A stretch of DNA of 64,000 nt, taken from the NCBI GenBank assembly GCA_963731665.1, contig CAVSWP010000003.1:62001-126000 (forward strand), given 5' to 3'. Below, piece by piece: positions 1 to 9,307 of this stretch; position 1 is the stretch's first letter; each line of letters starts with the position of its first letter. The notes below the pieces were generated by a model. That model did no database searches. It was given only the letters and a program-made list of their open reading frames with translations, and had not been told where the DNA came from. The stretch comes from Chersky-840 sp035604715. GTDB lineage: Bacteria; Actinomycetota; Acidimicrobiia; Acidimicrobiales; UBA8190. Both the position numbers and the translations under genes were made by a program.

Positions 1-234
1 TGTGCAGTCGACTCCGCCTACCCCGGCTCTTTGTGCCCGATCAGCTTCGGGCAGGGCCTGACCGTCGACAGTGACTCTGCCGATCACGACGATCGCTCCG
101 CCGTGGTGCTCTCGCCCGGGTCCACCGCCCAGATCACGCTCAGCTACGGGCCCGTCCTGGCCAGCGTCACGCCGCCGATGATCTCGGTGTACTTCGACGG
201 TGGGGTTTCGGCCCCCACCATGCTGAGCCCGTGA
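1..234 (+). CDS. C-terminal end of an unknown exported/structural protein (5' truncated)
   Basis: An open frame enters from the left edge of the window and ends at a TGA at 232-234, giving at least 77 residues. The visible part is rich in Ser, Thr, Val, Asp and Pro with no charged clusters or membrane segment, which resembles a beta-rich extracellular domain; I do not recognise a family. Its stop overlaps the GTG start of the rhamnosidase by four bases (GTGA), so the two are very probably translationally coupled and part of one carbohydrate-related operon. The real start lies outside the window. Confidence 0.6.
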   Translation, partial: CAVDSAYPGSLCPISFGQGLTVDSDSADHDDRSAVVLSPGSTAQITLSYGPVLASVTPPMISVYFDGGVSAPTMLSP

Positions 235-3068
235 GCAACGACCACCGCGGGACCCTCAGCCGCCGCCAGGTGCTCACGGGTGGCCTCGTCGGCGCGGCAG
301 GGCTGGCGACGTCCGGTCTGGCGGGATGCTCGGCGCCGGCCAAGAGGACAACACCGGTGGTACGCGCAACTCCGCCGTATCACGAGGCGCCCGGTTCTCC
401 CGCAAACCCCGGGGCGCTCACCGTCGACGGGCTCATCTCACCTATCGGTCTCGACCCCACCGACGTCCAGTTCGCGTGGCAGGTGGGAGACACTCGCCGA
501 GGCGCGGTGCAGAGCGCCTACCGGCTGGTCGTGTCGCGTCTGTCTGTCGCCGGCGCTGGTGCCGGTACGTCGACCACGGTGTGGGACAGCGGACAGGTGC
601 GCAGCACGGAACAGGCGTTCGTCGCCTACGGGGGACCCGCCCTGGCCTCCGACGCGACCTACGGCTGGACCGTCCAGACGTGGGCGCCGTCGGGCGGACC
701 CGGGCCCTTCGCTCCGATGGCCACGTTCGACACGGGCCTGCGGGACGCCGATTGGAAGGCCCAGTGGATCTGGCGGGCCACCAGCCTGCAACCCGACCAG
801 TACTCGTACGCCCGCAAAGAGGTCACGCTCGGTGTCGCCCCCATCGCCCGGGCGCGGGCCTATGTCTCGGGAGACCAGCAGTACGAGCTGTACGTCAACG
901 GCACCCGGGCGGGCAAGGGCCAGGCCTACTGCTTCCCCGACTCCCAGTACTACGAGACCTTGGACGTCACCGCGCTCCTCACCGCCGGTGGCCCCAACGC
1001 CGTGGGTGTGCTCTACGGCTGGCAGGGGGCGACCAAGGGCCACCCCGCCGGGCATCCCGGTTGCATCGTGCAGGTGTCGATCCTCCACAGCGACGGCTCG
1101 AAAGAGTTGATCGTCACCGACGGGACCTGGCGGGTGCGCGCCGGGGCGTGGCTGCCGGGGACCGAGCGCGACCTCGAGGGCGACAAGGTCGACTACACCG
1201 AGAACATCGACGGGCCCGCCGTTCCCGTGGGTTGGGAGAGCCCGGGCTTCGACGACAGCGCGTGGTCGGCGGCATCCGTGCTCGGACCGGCCGGAGTGAA
1301 GCCGTGGACGCACCTGGTATCGGTTCGCACCCGGATCGTGGAGGAGCCGGTGGCGCCGGTGTCGCTGACCACGCTCTCCTCGGGGGCGGTGGTGGCCGAC
1401 TTCGGAAAGGTCTACGCGGCGGTTCCGACGGTCACGTTCCACGAGGGGGTGGCCGGGCGCGTCGTCACCATGCGGGCCGGCTACGTGCTCGACGAGCCCG
1501 GCGACGGCGTGCCCTTTCCCGGGCTCCCCGGTCAGGTGTCCACCGTGCACGGGACCCAGCACACGAACATGCGCTACTCCTACGTCCAGCGGGGGGGGAC
1601 TGAGGAGTTCCATCCTTTCGACTTCCTGGGCTTCCGCTACTTCCAGATCGACAACCCCGGCGAGGTACTGGGCCCCACCGACATCACGGCGCTGACCCGC
1701 CACACCGCCGTTCCCGACGAGAACGCGGGCACCTTCGTATCGTCAGAGCCCGCGGTGGACGCCGTCTTCGAGCTCAGTCGCCACTCCGCGTTGTACTGCG
1801 CCCAGGAGCAGTACCTCGACACGCCGACCCGTGAGAAAGGGCCCTGGTTGTGGGACGGGTTCAACGAGTCCCAGACCGCGATGTCAGCGCTCGCCGACCA
1901 GAACCTGTCGCGCAAGTCCCTCCAGGAATTCGGGGCATCCCAGGCCCGCTACTGGCCGAGCGGTGCCATCAACAAGATCTATCCGACCGGGCTCGGCGCC
2001 GAGGACATCGACGAGTTCAGCGAGATCTACGCGGAATGGGCTTGGCAGTACTGGTTGCACACCGGTGACCGGCCGTTGCTCCACGAGGTGTACCCGGTGC
2101 TGGTGAAGCTGTCGGGCTATGTCCACGGCGCCGTCGACGGGTCCACCGGCCTTGTCACCGGGCTCCAGACGTCGGAGTCTTCGTACCCGTACCGAGTCGC
2201 CACGAGGCTGAACATCCTCGGAGCCAACGTGTTCCGGCGCACGGCTGACGTGGCCGAAGCACTCGGGCGCCCCGCCGCTGAGGTCAACCGCCAGCGCGGC
2301 CGCCAAGCGGCGCTCACCGCCGCTCTCAACCAGCACCTGACCCGGTCAGACGGCATCTACGTCGATGGACTGGCGGGCGGCGCCCTGGCGTCCCGGGCTT
2401 CTCAGGAGGTGAACGCGTGCGCCGTGGTCTACGACGTGGTGCCCGCCCGTCACCTGAAGGCCGTGGGTTCGTACGTCGCAGGGCTCGGCATGCACGCCGA
2501 ACCGCAGACGGCGGCTGAGGTCATCCGGACCCTGGCCATCGTCGGCGACTACGACCAGCTCGTGGCGCGCCTCACGGACGCTTCCATCAACGGGTGGGCG
2601 AACATCCTCTCCCGGGGAGCCACGTTCTGCTGGGAGGTGTGGCAGCCCTCCGACGCCAACGGCGACAGCATGTCGCACGGCTGGGGCTCGAACGTCCTGG
2701 TCGAGATCCAGCAGTGGCTCCTCGGGGTCCGGCCCTCGAGCGCCGGTTTCGAGACGTTCGACGTGGCCCCCCCGCCGTCGGGCCCGGAGTCGGCGCTGGG
2801 CACCGTGCCCACTCCGCGTGGACCGGTGGCCGTGGGGTGGCGTCGGGCCGCCAAGGATCAGCCCGTCACCAGCGTCGACCTGGTCGTCCCGCCCAACGCC
2901 ACGGCCACCGTCTCCCTGGCCGGCCTGCACCCGGACACCCTCACCGAGAGCGGCACACCTGTGGACAAGGTCGCCGGCGTGCGGGTCGCACCCTCGGCCG
3001 CCGGCGCCGCCGTGTTGCTGGTCGGTGCCGGGACCTACCACTTCCAGGGCGCCGTCACGGGATCGTGA
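231..3068 (+). CDS. Alpha-L-rhamnosidase, GH78, Tat-exported lipoprotein
   Basis: A 945-residue inverting glycosidase expected to release terminal alpha-L-rhamnose from plant or microbial polysaccharides or glycosides. The N-terminus carries a twin-arginine signal (SRRQVL, residues 10-15) followed by a hydrophobic stretch and a lipobox (LAGC, about 30-33), so it is probably folded in the cytoplasm, exported by Tat and lipid-anchored. The middle holds the beta-sandwich modules usual in GH78; the (alpha/alpha)6 catalytic domain starts near residue 500. The block DTPTREKGPWLWD places D530, E535 and D542 with the spacing of the acidic residues of characterised GH78 enzymes, and CWEVW near residue 802 supplies the late catalytic Glu. 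A C-terminal beta domain follows. The GTG start overlaps the upstream stop. Family is secure; substrate is inferred. Confidence 0.9.
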   Translation: MSNDHRGTLSRRQVLTGGLVGAAGLATSGLAGCSAPAKRTTPVVRATPPYHEAPGSPANPGALTVDGLISPIGLDPTDVQFAWQVGDTRRGAVQSAYRLVVSRLSVAGAGAGTSTTVWDSGQVRSTEQAFVAYGGPALASDATYGWTVQTWAPSGGPGPFAPMATFDTGLRDADWKAQWIWRATSLQPDQYSYARKEVTLGVAPIARARAYVSGDQQYELYVNGTRAGKGQAYCFPDSQYYETLDVTALLTAGGPNAVGVLYGWQGATKGHPAGHPGCIVQVSILHSDGSKELIVTDGTWRVRAGAWLPGTERDLEGDKVDYTENIDGPAVPVGWESPGFDDSAWSAASVLGPAGVKPWTHLVSVRTRIVEEPVAPVSLTTLSSGAVVADFGKVYAAVPTVTFHEGVAGRVVTMRAGYVLDEPGDGVPFPGLPGQVSTVHGTQHTNMRYSYVQRGGTEEFHPFDFLGFRYFQIDNPGEVLGPTDITALTRHTAVPDENAGTFVSSEPAVDAVFELSRHSALYCAQEQYLDTPTREKGPWLWDGFNESQTAMSALADQNLSRKSLQEFGASQARYWPSGAINKIYPTGLGAEDIDEFSEIYAEWAWQYWLHTGDRPLLHEVYPVLVKLSGYVHGAVDGSTGLVTGLQTSESSYPYRVATRLNILGANVFRRTADVAEALGRPAAEVNRQRGRQAALTAALNQHLTRSDGIYVDGLAGGALASRASQEVNACAVVYDVVPARHLKAVGSYVAGLGMHAEPQTAAEVIRTLAIVGDYDQLVARLTDASINGWANILSRGATFCWEVWQPSDANGDSMSHGWGSNVLVEIQQWLLGVRPSSAGFETFDVAPPPSGPESALGTVPTPRGPVAVGWRRAAKDQPVTSVDLVVPPNATATVSLAGLHPDTLTESGTPVDKVAGVRVAPSAAGAAVLLVGAGTYHFQGAVTGS

Positions 3069-3193
3069 CCCTCGTCGCGGGGCCGGGGTCGGGCCCGCCC
3101 GCCGGGACGGGTGTTGAGCCCCGGTCTGCTCGGTCTCGATGACGCCGCCGGATGGTGCTCAACCGGGGCCGAAACGGTGACGATACAGGAGGT

Positions 3194-3742
3194 ATGGCAG
3201 GTCCAACCGAGCCCACCCGGACGGCCAGAAGGTTTCGGGTCGTCGTCGCCCTGAGCTCCGCGGCCCTGTGTATCTCCGTGTTCCTTCCGTGGTGCAGGAT
3301 CTGGGGCTACAAGTACACATTCTTTGGGGTGGACCATTGGAAGGTGCTTCCCGTCGGGGAGATCGTGATCGCCGCCGGTGGAGTCGTCGTGGCCATGATC
3401 CGGTTGGTCTGGATCAAGCGAATCGCACCGTTCGTGGGTGGCTCAGCTTTCGCTCTCAACATGGTCGGATTGTTCGTCGGGGCGCGACTGGCCAACGTCC
3501 ACAATGCCGACCCGTATTTTCGAATCTGGGCCGCCATCTCGGTGTGGCCCGAGCCTGGCCTCTGGGTTGCATGGCTTGCGAGCGCCCTCCTCATCGTGGG
3601 CGGGCTGTCACGATGGTCGGTGAGCACGGCCGTTCGTGACCACGCACCGTCCACCGCCAGACCGCTTGCTCACGCGACCACGGACCGGGACGAGATGTAT
3701 GGCATTCCGATGCAACCGCGTGCCCACAACAAAGCCTTCTAG
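3194..3742 (+). CDS. Small integral membrane protein, unknown function
   Basis: About 182 residues with four predicted hydrophobic segments (roughly residues 12-32, 48-68, 80-100 and 112-132) and a polar C-terminal tail; no recognised domain. The ATG at 3194 has an AGGAGG at 3187-3192, only one base from the start, which is too close for ideal initiation; an in-frame ATG at 3152 would add 14 residues but has no Shine-Dalgarno sequence. It lies alone between two glycosidase genes. A 7-bp inverted repeat (GTTGAGC around 3112 and GCTCAAC around 3155) lies in the gap after the rhamnosidase and may be part of a terminator. Function unknown. Confidence 0.6.
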   Translation: MAGPTEPTRTARRFRVVVALSSAALCISVFLPWCRIWGYKYTFFGVDHWKVLPVGEIVIAAGGVVVAMIRLVWIKRIAPFVGGSAFALNMVGLFVGARLANVHNADPYFRIWAAISVWPEPGLWVAWLASALLIVGGLSRWSVSTAVRDHAPSTARPLAHATTDRDEMYGIPMQPRAHNKAF

Positions 3743-3852
3743 CGGCCGCCTCGAGACAACACCACGGAGACGCCCGTCCGAGTTCGGCCCACCCCAGCCG
3801 GACTGGGAAGGCAGCTCGACGAGGTGGGCGGACTACGACAGACTCAGTTGCC

Positions 3853-5559
3853 GTGGCGGGGGAAACCGGCTCGAAAGTCGGTCGAGTGCGCAGGAACGCG
3901 ACGACGGCGATGGTGCTTGTGATGACCCTGGCCGTGGCCGCATCGGGATGCACCGGCACCCCGCGCACAGCGACACCTCCCACCAGCCGCCCGGCGCCGC
4001 CGATCCCAGCCATGGGCGACCCCGCCACGGGGCCGGTTGGACCGTTGCGCGCTCCGGGCGGCCCTTTTCTGGAGGACCGCGACGGTCGGGTGGTCCTGAT
4101 GCACGGGGTCGACCTCGTGTACAAGGTGCCGCCGTATGAGGTCGAGGTGAGCGGCACGGGACCCAGCGTGCTCACCGTGCCCGAGGTCCAACGCATGGCT
4201 TCACTGGGGTTCGACGTGGTGCGCCTCGGGATCATCTGGAAGGGCATCGAGCCCGGCCACGCTCCCCTCAACGATCCGGCCATCTGCGCGCCGGGAACAC
4301 CTCGGGCGTCGGGACCCCGCCAGTTCGACTCGTCGGTGTTCAATGCCTATCTGACGAGACTCGATGCCACCATCGCCCTTTTGGGTCGTTACGGGATCTA
4401 CTCGCTCGTCGACATGCACCAGGACGTGTACAACGACGAATTCGGTGGTGAGGGCGCTCCCGATTGGGCGGTGTGCACGGACGGCGCGAAGCCCAAACCG
4501 AGGTTGAACGTCCCGGACTGGAGCGTGAACCTGCGCGGCCCCGGGGTGGCGGCCGCCTACGGCCACTTCTGGAGCAACGACGTGGTGGGAAACCTCCAAG
4601 GTGAGTTCGACTCGATCTGGACCAGGGTGGCGGCCCACTTCCGTCAGAACCCGTGGGTGATCGGCTACGACCCCTTCAACGAGCCTTACGGTCAGGGACT
4701 TCCCCCCTATGGCACCGGGGCGTCGTTCGACGCCGAGCTGCAGTGTTTCTACGCCGGGCGGTCCGATCCGGGACTGAGCCAGTCGGGCAAGCCCATCACC
4801 TGCCCGCCCGACGACCCCAGTGTCGGACTGATCCCCCGTCTGGAGGCGGCCGACCCGAATCACCTCGTGTTCTACGAAGGGAACTACACAACGGACTCGG
4901 GCCCCGTCAACCACATCGGGCCCATGCCGTTCCCACGCCTCGTCCTGAACTTCCATGACTACTGCTTCTTGCACGTCCCGAACGGCCCCGAGGGCCCCAA
5001 CTATGCGACCGTGTGCGCTCCCAGCGAGAACCTGGTCTTCAACGAGCACTCCTCGGAACGTGCGCGGGACTCGACCTCTGAACAACCGGGCGGTCCCGCC
5101 TGGCTCCTGACGGAATTCGGAGCGACGACGGATGCCGCCGACCTGGGGCGGATCACCGCTGATGCCGACTCTCACCTGGCGGGATGGATCTATTGGCAGT
5201 GGATCAACTACGACGACCCCACCGGTTCCCATACGTCGGGGCTGTGGCCGCCGAGCCCACCGACCCCAGCAATGCTCGAGGTACTGTCCCGCACCTACCC
5301 GTCGGCAATCGCCGGCACGCCCACTTCCACGTCGTTCGATCCGGTCTCCGGCCGTTTCACCCTGGGGTACCGCGCCAACCCTGCCATCGCCGATCCCACC
5401 GTGATCTTCGTGCCGCTGTCCACGCACTACCCGCATGGGTACTGCGCCACGGTCACCGGTGCCCGGGTCACCTCCGCGCCCGACGCCACGTACCTGGACG
5501 TCGTCAACGGAGAATCGGCCGGCGACGTCACCGTCACCGTCACCGCCGGTAGCTGCTGA
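3853..5559 (+). CDS. GH5 endoglycoceramidase-like lipoprotein
   Basis: A 568-residue GH5 glycosidase. A hydrophobic signal ending in a lipobox-like ASGC (about residues 31-34) and a Pro/Thr linker precede the catalytic barrel. The opening GRVVLMHGVDLVYK, the block VDMHQDVYNDEFGGEG and the two catalytic glutamates, E277 in DPFNEPYG (acid/base) and E421 in LLTEFGATTD (nucleophile), match endoglycoceramidase-type GH5 enzymes rather than cellulases. A C-terminal beta-sandwich of about 100 residues is also typical of that group. Endoglycoceramidases cut the oligosaccharide from glycosphingolipids; related bacterial enzymes act on steryl or other glycolipids, so the substrate stays open. The start is GTG 3853; GTG 3886, closer to the signal peptide, is an alternative. 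Neither has a clear Shine-Dalgarno sequence. Confidence 0.8.
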   Translation: MAGETGSKVGRVRRNATTAMVLVMTLAVAASGCTGTPRTATPPTSRPAPPIPAMGDPATGPVGPLRAPGGPFLEDRDGRVVLMHGVDLVYKVPPYEVEVSGTGPSVLTVPEVQRMASLGFDVVRLGIIWKGIEPGHAPLNDPAICAPGTPRASGPRQFDSSVFNAYLTRLDATIALLGRYGIYSLVDMHQDVYNDEFGGEGAPDWAVCTDGAKPKPRLNVPDWSVNLRGPGVAAAYGHFWSNDVVGNLQGEFDSIWTRVAAHFRQNPWVIGYDPFNEPYGQGLPPYGTGASFDAELQCFYAGRSDPGLSQSGKPITCPPDDPSVGLIPRLEAADPNHLVFYEGNYTTDSGPVNHIGPMPFPRLVLNFHDYCFLHVPNGPEGPNYATVCAPSENLVFNEHSSERARDSTSEQPGGPAWLLTEFGATTDAADLGRITADADSHLAGWIYWQWINYDDPTGSHTSGLWPPSPPTPAMLEVLSRTYPSAIAGTPTSTSFDPVSGRFTLGYRANPAIADPTVIFVPLSTHYPHGYCATVTGARVTSAPDATYLDVVNGESAGDVTVTVTAGSC

Positions 5560-5608
5560 GCGGAGAGGAGCGCTGCGCGCCCCTGGCCGAGCGGTCGCCG
5601 AGATTCGC

Positions 5609-7522
5609 TCAGGCCGGCTTGGGGGCCACGTCGGGCGTGGGCGCCCGTGCGGCGCGGACGACGTCGGTGAGCTCTTGCCCGCTGATGGTCTCCTTCTCGA
5701 GCAGGACCCCCACGACGGCGTCGAGAGCCACCCGGTTCTCGGTCAACACCATCGTCGCCCGCTGCTCCGCCTCACGCAGCAGTCGGCTCACCTCCTCGTC
5801 GATGGCTCGCTGCGTGGCCTCGGCGTAGGGACGGGACGGGCCGAACGGTGAGCCCCCGAGGTACTGAGGACCGTCCGATCCGTAGCCGATAGGGCCGAGG
5901 CGGGCCGAGAGCCCCCACTCGCGCACCATCCTCACGGCGAGGTCCGTCGCTCCGGCCAGGTCGTTGGCGGCGCCCGTGGAGGCCTCGCCGAGCACGAGGA
6001 CTTCGGCGGCCCGGCCTCCCAGGCGGATGGCGAGCGAGTCGTGGAGATAGCCCTCGGCGTAGAGGTGGCGCTCGTCCACGGGAAGCTGCTCGGTCACCCC
6101 GAGCGCCCGGCCCGCGGGGAGGATCGTGACCTTGGCCACGGGGTCTGCGTGCGTGGAGAGCAGGGCCACCAGGGCATGCCCCGACTCGTGGACCGCCACG
6201 GCGTGCTTCTCCTCGGGTAGCAGCGCATTGGACCCGTCGCGCCGGCCCAAGATGATCCGGTCCCGGGCCTCGTCGATATCGTGGGCGGAGATCACGTCCC
6301 GGTCGTGTCGGACCGCCACGATGGCGGCCTCGTTGACCAGATTGGCGAGGTCCGCACCCGAGAACCCCGGTGTGGCCCGGGCCACGGCGTCCAAGTCGAG
6401 GTCTTTGCCCAGGTGCTTGTGTCGGGCATGGACTGCCAGGATGGCGCTGCGCTCGGCCTGGTTGGGGAGGGGGATCTCCACCTCCCGGTCGAAGCGCCCG
6501 GGCCGCAGAAGAGCGGGGTCCAAGACCTCGGGGCGGTTGGTGGCGGCGATGACGACGACGCCGGTCTGGGGGTCGAAGCCGTCCATCTCGGCCAGGAGCT
6601 GGTTGAGAGTCTGCTCTCTTTCGTCGTTGGACACGATGGACCCGCCCCGTCGTTGGCCGATGGCGTCGATCTCGTCGATGAAGACGATCGACGGGGCCCG
6701 CTTGCGGGCGTCGGCGAAGAGGTCCCGGACCCGGCTGGCCCCCACCCCCACGAACAATTCCACGAAGCTCGAGCCGGTGAGCGCCAAGAACGGGACCTCG
6801 GCCTCCCCGGCCACCGCCCTGGCCATGAGGGTCTTCCCGGTGCCGGGCGGGCCCACCATGAGGACGCCCCGGGGCCCGACGGCTCCGGCCCGGGCATAGC
6901 GTTCGGGGTTCTTCAAGAAGTCGACCACCTCCACGACCTCTCGCTTGGCCCCGTCGTAGCCGGCCACGTCGGAGAACCGGGTGGTGGGCCGAGATTCGTC
7001 GTAGACCTTGGCCTTGGACCCTCCGATGCCCATGATCCCGCCCGCCAGCTGTCTCCGGGTGCTGCGCCCCAACCACACGAACACCCCGACCAGGAACAGC
7101 AGCGGCAGGAACGACAGCAGGGTGTCGAGGACGCTCGACGACGATCCCACCCCGGTCACGGCCACCCCGTGCGCTTTGAGGGTGGGTGCCAGTTGGGTGT
7201 CGTTGATGGCCACCGGGATCTGGCTGGTGTAGTTGCCGCCCTTCTTCAAGGCTCCCGTGATGGCGCCGGTGGGGTTGATCGACGCGGTGCGGACCTTGTT
7301 GGACTGCACCTGGGACAGGAACTTGGTGTAGCTGTAGCTGTGGGTGGGCGTGCTCGACGTGCTCGGCGTGAAGAGCAGAAGGATCGTGGCGAGAAGTCCC
7401 AGCGCCAAGAGCCAGCCCCGCCATCGCGGCGGCGGTGGTGGTGCGGGGGCGGGGGGCCGGTCCTGTGACGGGCCCGGGCGAGCGGAGCCGGTGGCGTGGC
7501 GAATGCGTGAAGACGACGTCAT
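5609..7522 (-). CDS. ftsH: ATP-dependent zinc metalloprotease FtsH
   Basis: A 637-residue membrane-anchored AAA+ protease that degrades misfolded and short-lived membrane and cytosolic proteins. A Pro-rich N-terminus precedes TM1 (about 36-52), an extracytoplasmic domain (53-132) and TM2 (133-151). Walker A GPPGTGKT is at 224-231, with Walker B FIDEID, the SRH region and the zinc-protease motif HESGH behind them. The open frame continues upstream to about 8032, but that extension is Cys/Arg-rich, unlike FtsH, and overlaps the divergent gene. I therefore place the start at ATG 7522; ATG 7558 is the other choice. Neither has a good Shine-Dalgarno sequence. A strong GGGAGGAG further upstream sits in front of an 8-codon open frame in another phase. 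Confidence 0.93.
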   Translation of the reverse strand: MTSSSRIRHATGSARPGPSQDRPPAPAPPPPPRWRGWLLALGLLATILLLFTPSTSSTPTHSYSYTKFLSQVQSNKVRTASINPTGAITGALKKGGNYTSQIPVAINDTQLAPTLKAHGVAVTGVGSSSSVLDTLLSFLPLLFLVGVFVWLGRSTRRQLAGGIMGIGGSKAKVYDESRPTTRFSDVAGYDGAKREVVEVVDFLKNPERYARAGAVGPRGVLMVGPPGTGKTLMARAVAGEAEVPFLALTGSSFVELFVGVGASRVRDLFADARKRAPSIVFIDEIDAIGQRRGGSIVSNDEREQTLNQLLAEMDGFDPQTGVVVIAATNRPEVLDPALLRPGRFDREVEIPLPNQAERSAILAVHARHKHLGKDLDLDAVARATPGFSGADLANLVNEAAIVAVRHDRDVISAHDIDEARDRIILGRRDGSNALLPEEKHAVAVHESGHALVALLSTHADPVAKVTILPAGRALGVTEQLPVDERHLYAEGYLHDSLAIRLGGRAAEVLVLGEASTGAANDLAGATDLAVRMVREWGLSARLGPIGYGSDGPQYLGGSPFGPSRPYAEATQRAIDEEVSRLLREAEQRATMVLTENRVALDAVVGVLLEKETISGQELTDVVRAARAPTPDVAPKPA

Positions 7523-7984
7523 TGGCGCAGTCCAGAACGGCCGCACCTCAGGCCGCATCACGTCGGTTGACCACGTTGCCAGTCTCCTCCCGTCGCTCGG
7601 GGATCGTATCGCCATGACCCCGTGTCGACAATCGCGGTCACCGCTGGGACATGCCCACGCGCCTGATGTCATCACGCGCAGAGATAGCACCTTCGAGGTG
7701 GTGACGATCACCGCCAGCTGACGTGCACAACGCGTCGCCACTTTCGCGCCACGTCCTCCAGACGCCTTTGACCCCGATCTCTCACATGATCGACGCGAGA
7801 CACCCGAGCTGAGTCGATGGGCACGCTGTGTGTCGGTCTTGTTGGTGCTGGTGAGCGTGCAACAGCACCGCTGAAAGCACCCGTTGACGCCTCCATGACG
7901 TGGTTCTCGGACGGCGACCAGTCGTGAGCCAACTCCGAATACTTGGACTTGGGGCCCTCCGACGGAATATCGTTGTATTTCGTT
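7523..7984. other. Divergent intergenic region between ftsH and the LytM-like gene
   Basis: About 460 bases with no gene I can support. It must hold the promoters of both flanking genes. On the minus strand a GGGAGGAG about 60 bases before the ftsH start precedes a GTG that opens only eight codons; it could be a leader peptide or chance. Open frames running across the region have Arg/Cys-rich translations without similarity to known proteins. Confidence 0.4.
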
Positions 7985-9274
7985 ATGTCCAGAGGTGGCG
8001 GGACTCGGGTTGCCAAGGCCCGTCTGAGGCAACGAAGCCCCGGGCTGGGTCGGAGTCTTGTTCGCGTCGTGGAGGTCGGCGGCGCGGCGCTGATCGCAAT
8101 GATGGCGTTGCTCCCCTCCACAGCATCGGCCGACGTGAAGTCAGACCAAGCACAAGTGGCGCAGTTGGGAACACGCATATCCCAGGACGGTGCGTTGGTT
8201 CAAAAGCTGGTCGTCAGCTACGACCAAGCTCAGTCTCACGAGACGGCGGTGGCGGCTCAGCTCGACGCGGCCCGCGCCCAACTGGCAGCTGACCGACGCG
8301 CCCAGGCCCGGGCGAGCGGCGTGCTGCGCCAGCTCGCTCTCAACAGTTACATGACCGGTGCCGGTGACAACTCGGCGTTGTCATTGTTCGCGACAGGGAA
8401 CATGACGGCGATGGCGGCCGAGCAGCAGTACACCAAGGACGCCACGGCAGGGCTCAATAACGCCATCGACGCCGTCGCGGTCGCCGCCCAGCATGCCCAG
8501 AGCGCGGAGGGGGAGTTGCGTTCGGCCCAGTCCCAGGCCGAAGCCAGCGTGCAGCAGCTGGCCGGTGCACGCCAGTCGGCCCAGGCCGCCCTGGTACGGG
8601 ACAACGCGCTGCTGAGCAGTGCCCAAGGCAACCTGCAGAGTCTGCTTGCGGCTCAGGCTCGCCAGCGCGCCGCGGCCGAAGAAGCCGAAGAGGAGGCCAT
8701 GGCCGCCCAGGCGGCGGCGGCTCAGGCGGCGGCCGCCCAGGCGGCGGCGGCCACGCCTCCGGTGGCCGTGACGGTCAGTCCCTCACCGGGCTCCTATGCC
8801 GACCCTCTCAGAGCTATCAACGCCCTCACGCCCGAGAGGATCGACCAGGGAGTCGACTACAGCGGCTACGGGTCCATCTACGCCATCGGCGACGGCGTGG
8901 TGCTGTCCACGGTCAACTCCGGTTGGCCCGGAGGCACCTTCATCGCCTATCGCCTGAGCGACGGGCCCGCCAATGGGCTGGTCGTGTACGCCGCCGAGGA
9001 CATCGAGCCCCTCGTCGATGTGGGCCAGTCGGTGACGGCGGGGACGGTTCTCGGTGCCATGTACGAAGGTCCGGAGGGGATCGAAACCGGCTGGGCCGAT
9101 CCGTCGGGCGATGGCACCAGCATGGCCAGCGACGCTGGACAGTTTTCGGGGGCCAACTCCACCGCCTTTGGGGCGAACTTCTCGGAACTTCTGGCGTCGT
9201 TGGGTGCGCCTCCGGGGATTCCCCAGAACGACCCTCCCACCGGGGCGCTCCCGTCGGGATGGCCGACCTGGTGA
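7985..9274 (+). CDS. Secreted coiled-coil protein with degenerate LytM/M23 domain
   Basis: About 429 residues. A basic N-terminus and hydrophobic stretch ending in STASA form a Sec signal peptide; then comes a long Ala/Gln/Glu-rich coiled coil (to about residue 240), a low-complexity linker with QAAAA repeated three times, and a C-terminal domain beginning around residue 285. That domain follows the M23 pattern (IDQGVDYSG, then YAIGDGVV, then VGQSVTAGTVLG), but the zinc-binding His of the first motif is Gln and the HxH pair is missing. It is therefore probably not a peptidase. Coiled coil plus inactive LytM is the architecture of cell-division hydrolase activators such as EnvC, so a regulatory role in wall cleavage is a reasonable inference. 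ATG 7985 is chosen; an in-frame TTG at 7943 would extend it. Confidence 0.7.
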   Translation: MSRGGGTRVAKARLRQRSPGLGRSLVRVVEVGGAALIAMMALLPSTASADVKSDQAQVAQLGTRISQDGALVQKLVVSYDQAQSHETAVAAQLDAARAQLAADRRAQARASGVLRQLALNSYMTGAGDNSALSLFATGNMTAMAAEQQYTKDATAGLNNAIDAVAVAAQHAQSAEGELRSAQSQAEASVQQLAGARQSAQAALVRDNALLSSAQGNLQSLLAAQARQRAAAEEAEEEAMAAQAAAAQAAAAQAAAATPPVAVTVSPSPGSYADPLRAINALTPERIDQGVDYSGYGSIYAIGDGVVLSTVNSGWPGGTFIAYRLSDGPANGLVVYAAEDIEPLVDVGQSVTAGTVLGAMYEGPEGIETGWADPSGDGTSMASDAGQFSGANSTAFGANFSELLASLGAPPGIPQNDPPTGALPSGWPTW

Positions 9275-9307
9275 AATAGCGCCTCGGGACCACCCAAAGT
9301 GGCCCGG

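Noticed and set aside
438..1703. 421-residue open frame opposite the rhamnosidase gene
   Set aside because: An artefact of GC-rich third positions; Arg/Gly/His-rich translation with no domain, fully inside a strong GH78 gene. The same holds for the long shadow frames opposite kdpB, copA, the cyclase, fhs and others.
7523..8032. N-terminal extension of 170 residues on FtsH
   Set aside because: Translation is Cys/Arg/Ser-rich and overlaps the divergent gene; FtsH starts just before its first helix.
8697..8755. Tandem DNA repeat (GCGGCGGCN units)
   Set aside because: It encodes the Ala/Gln linker of the LytM-like protein; not an independent element.
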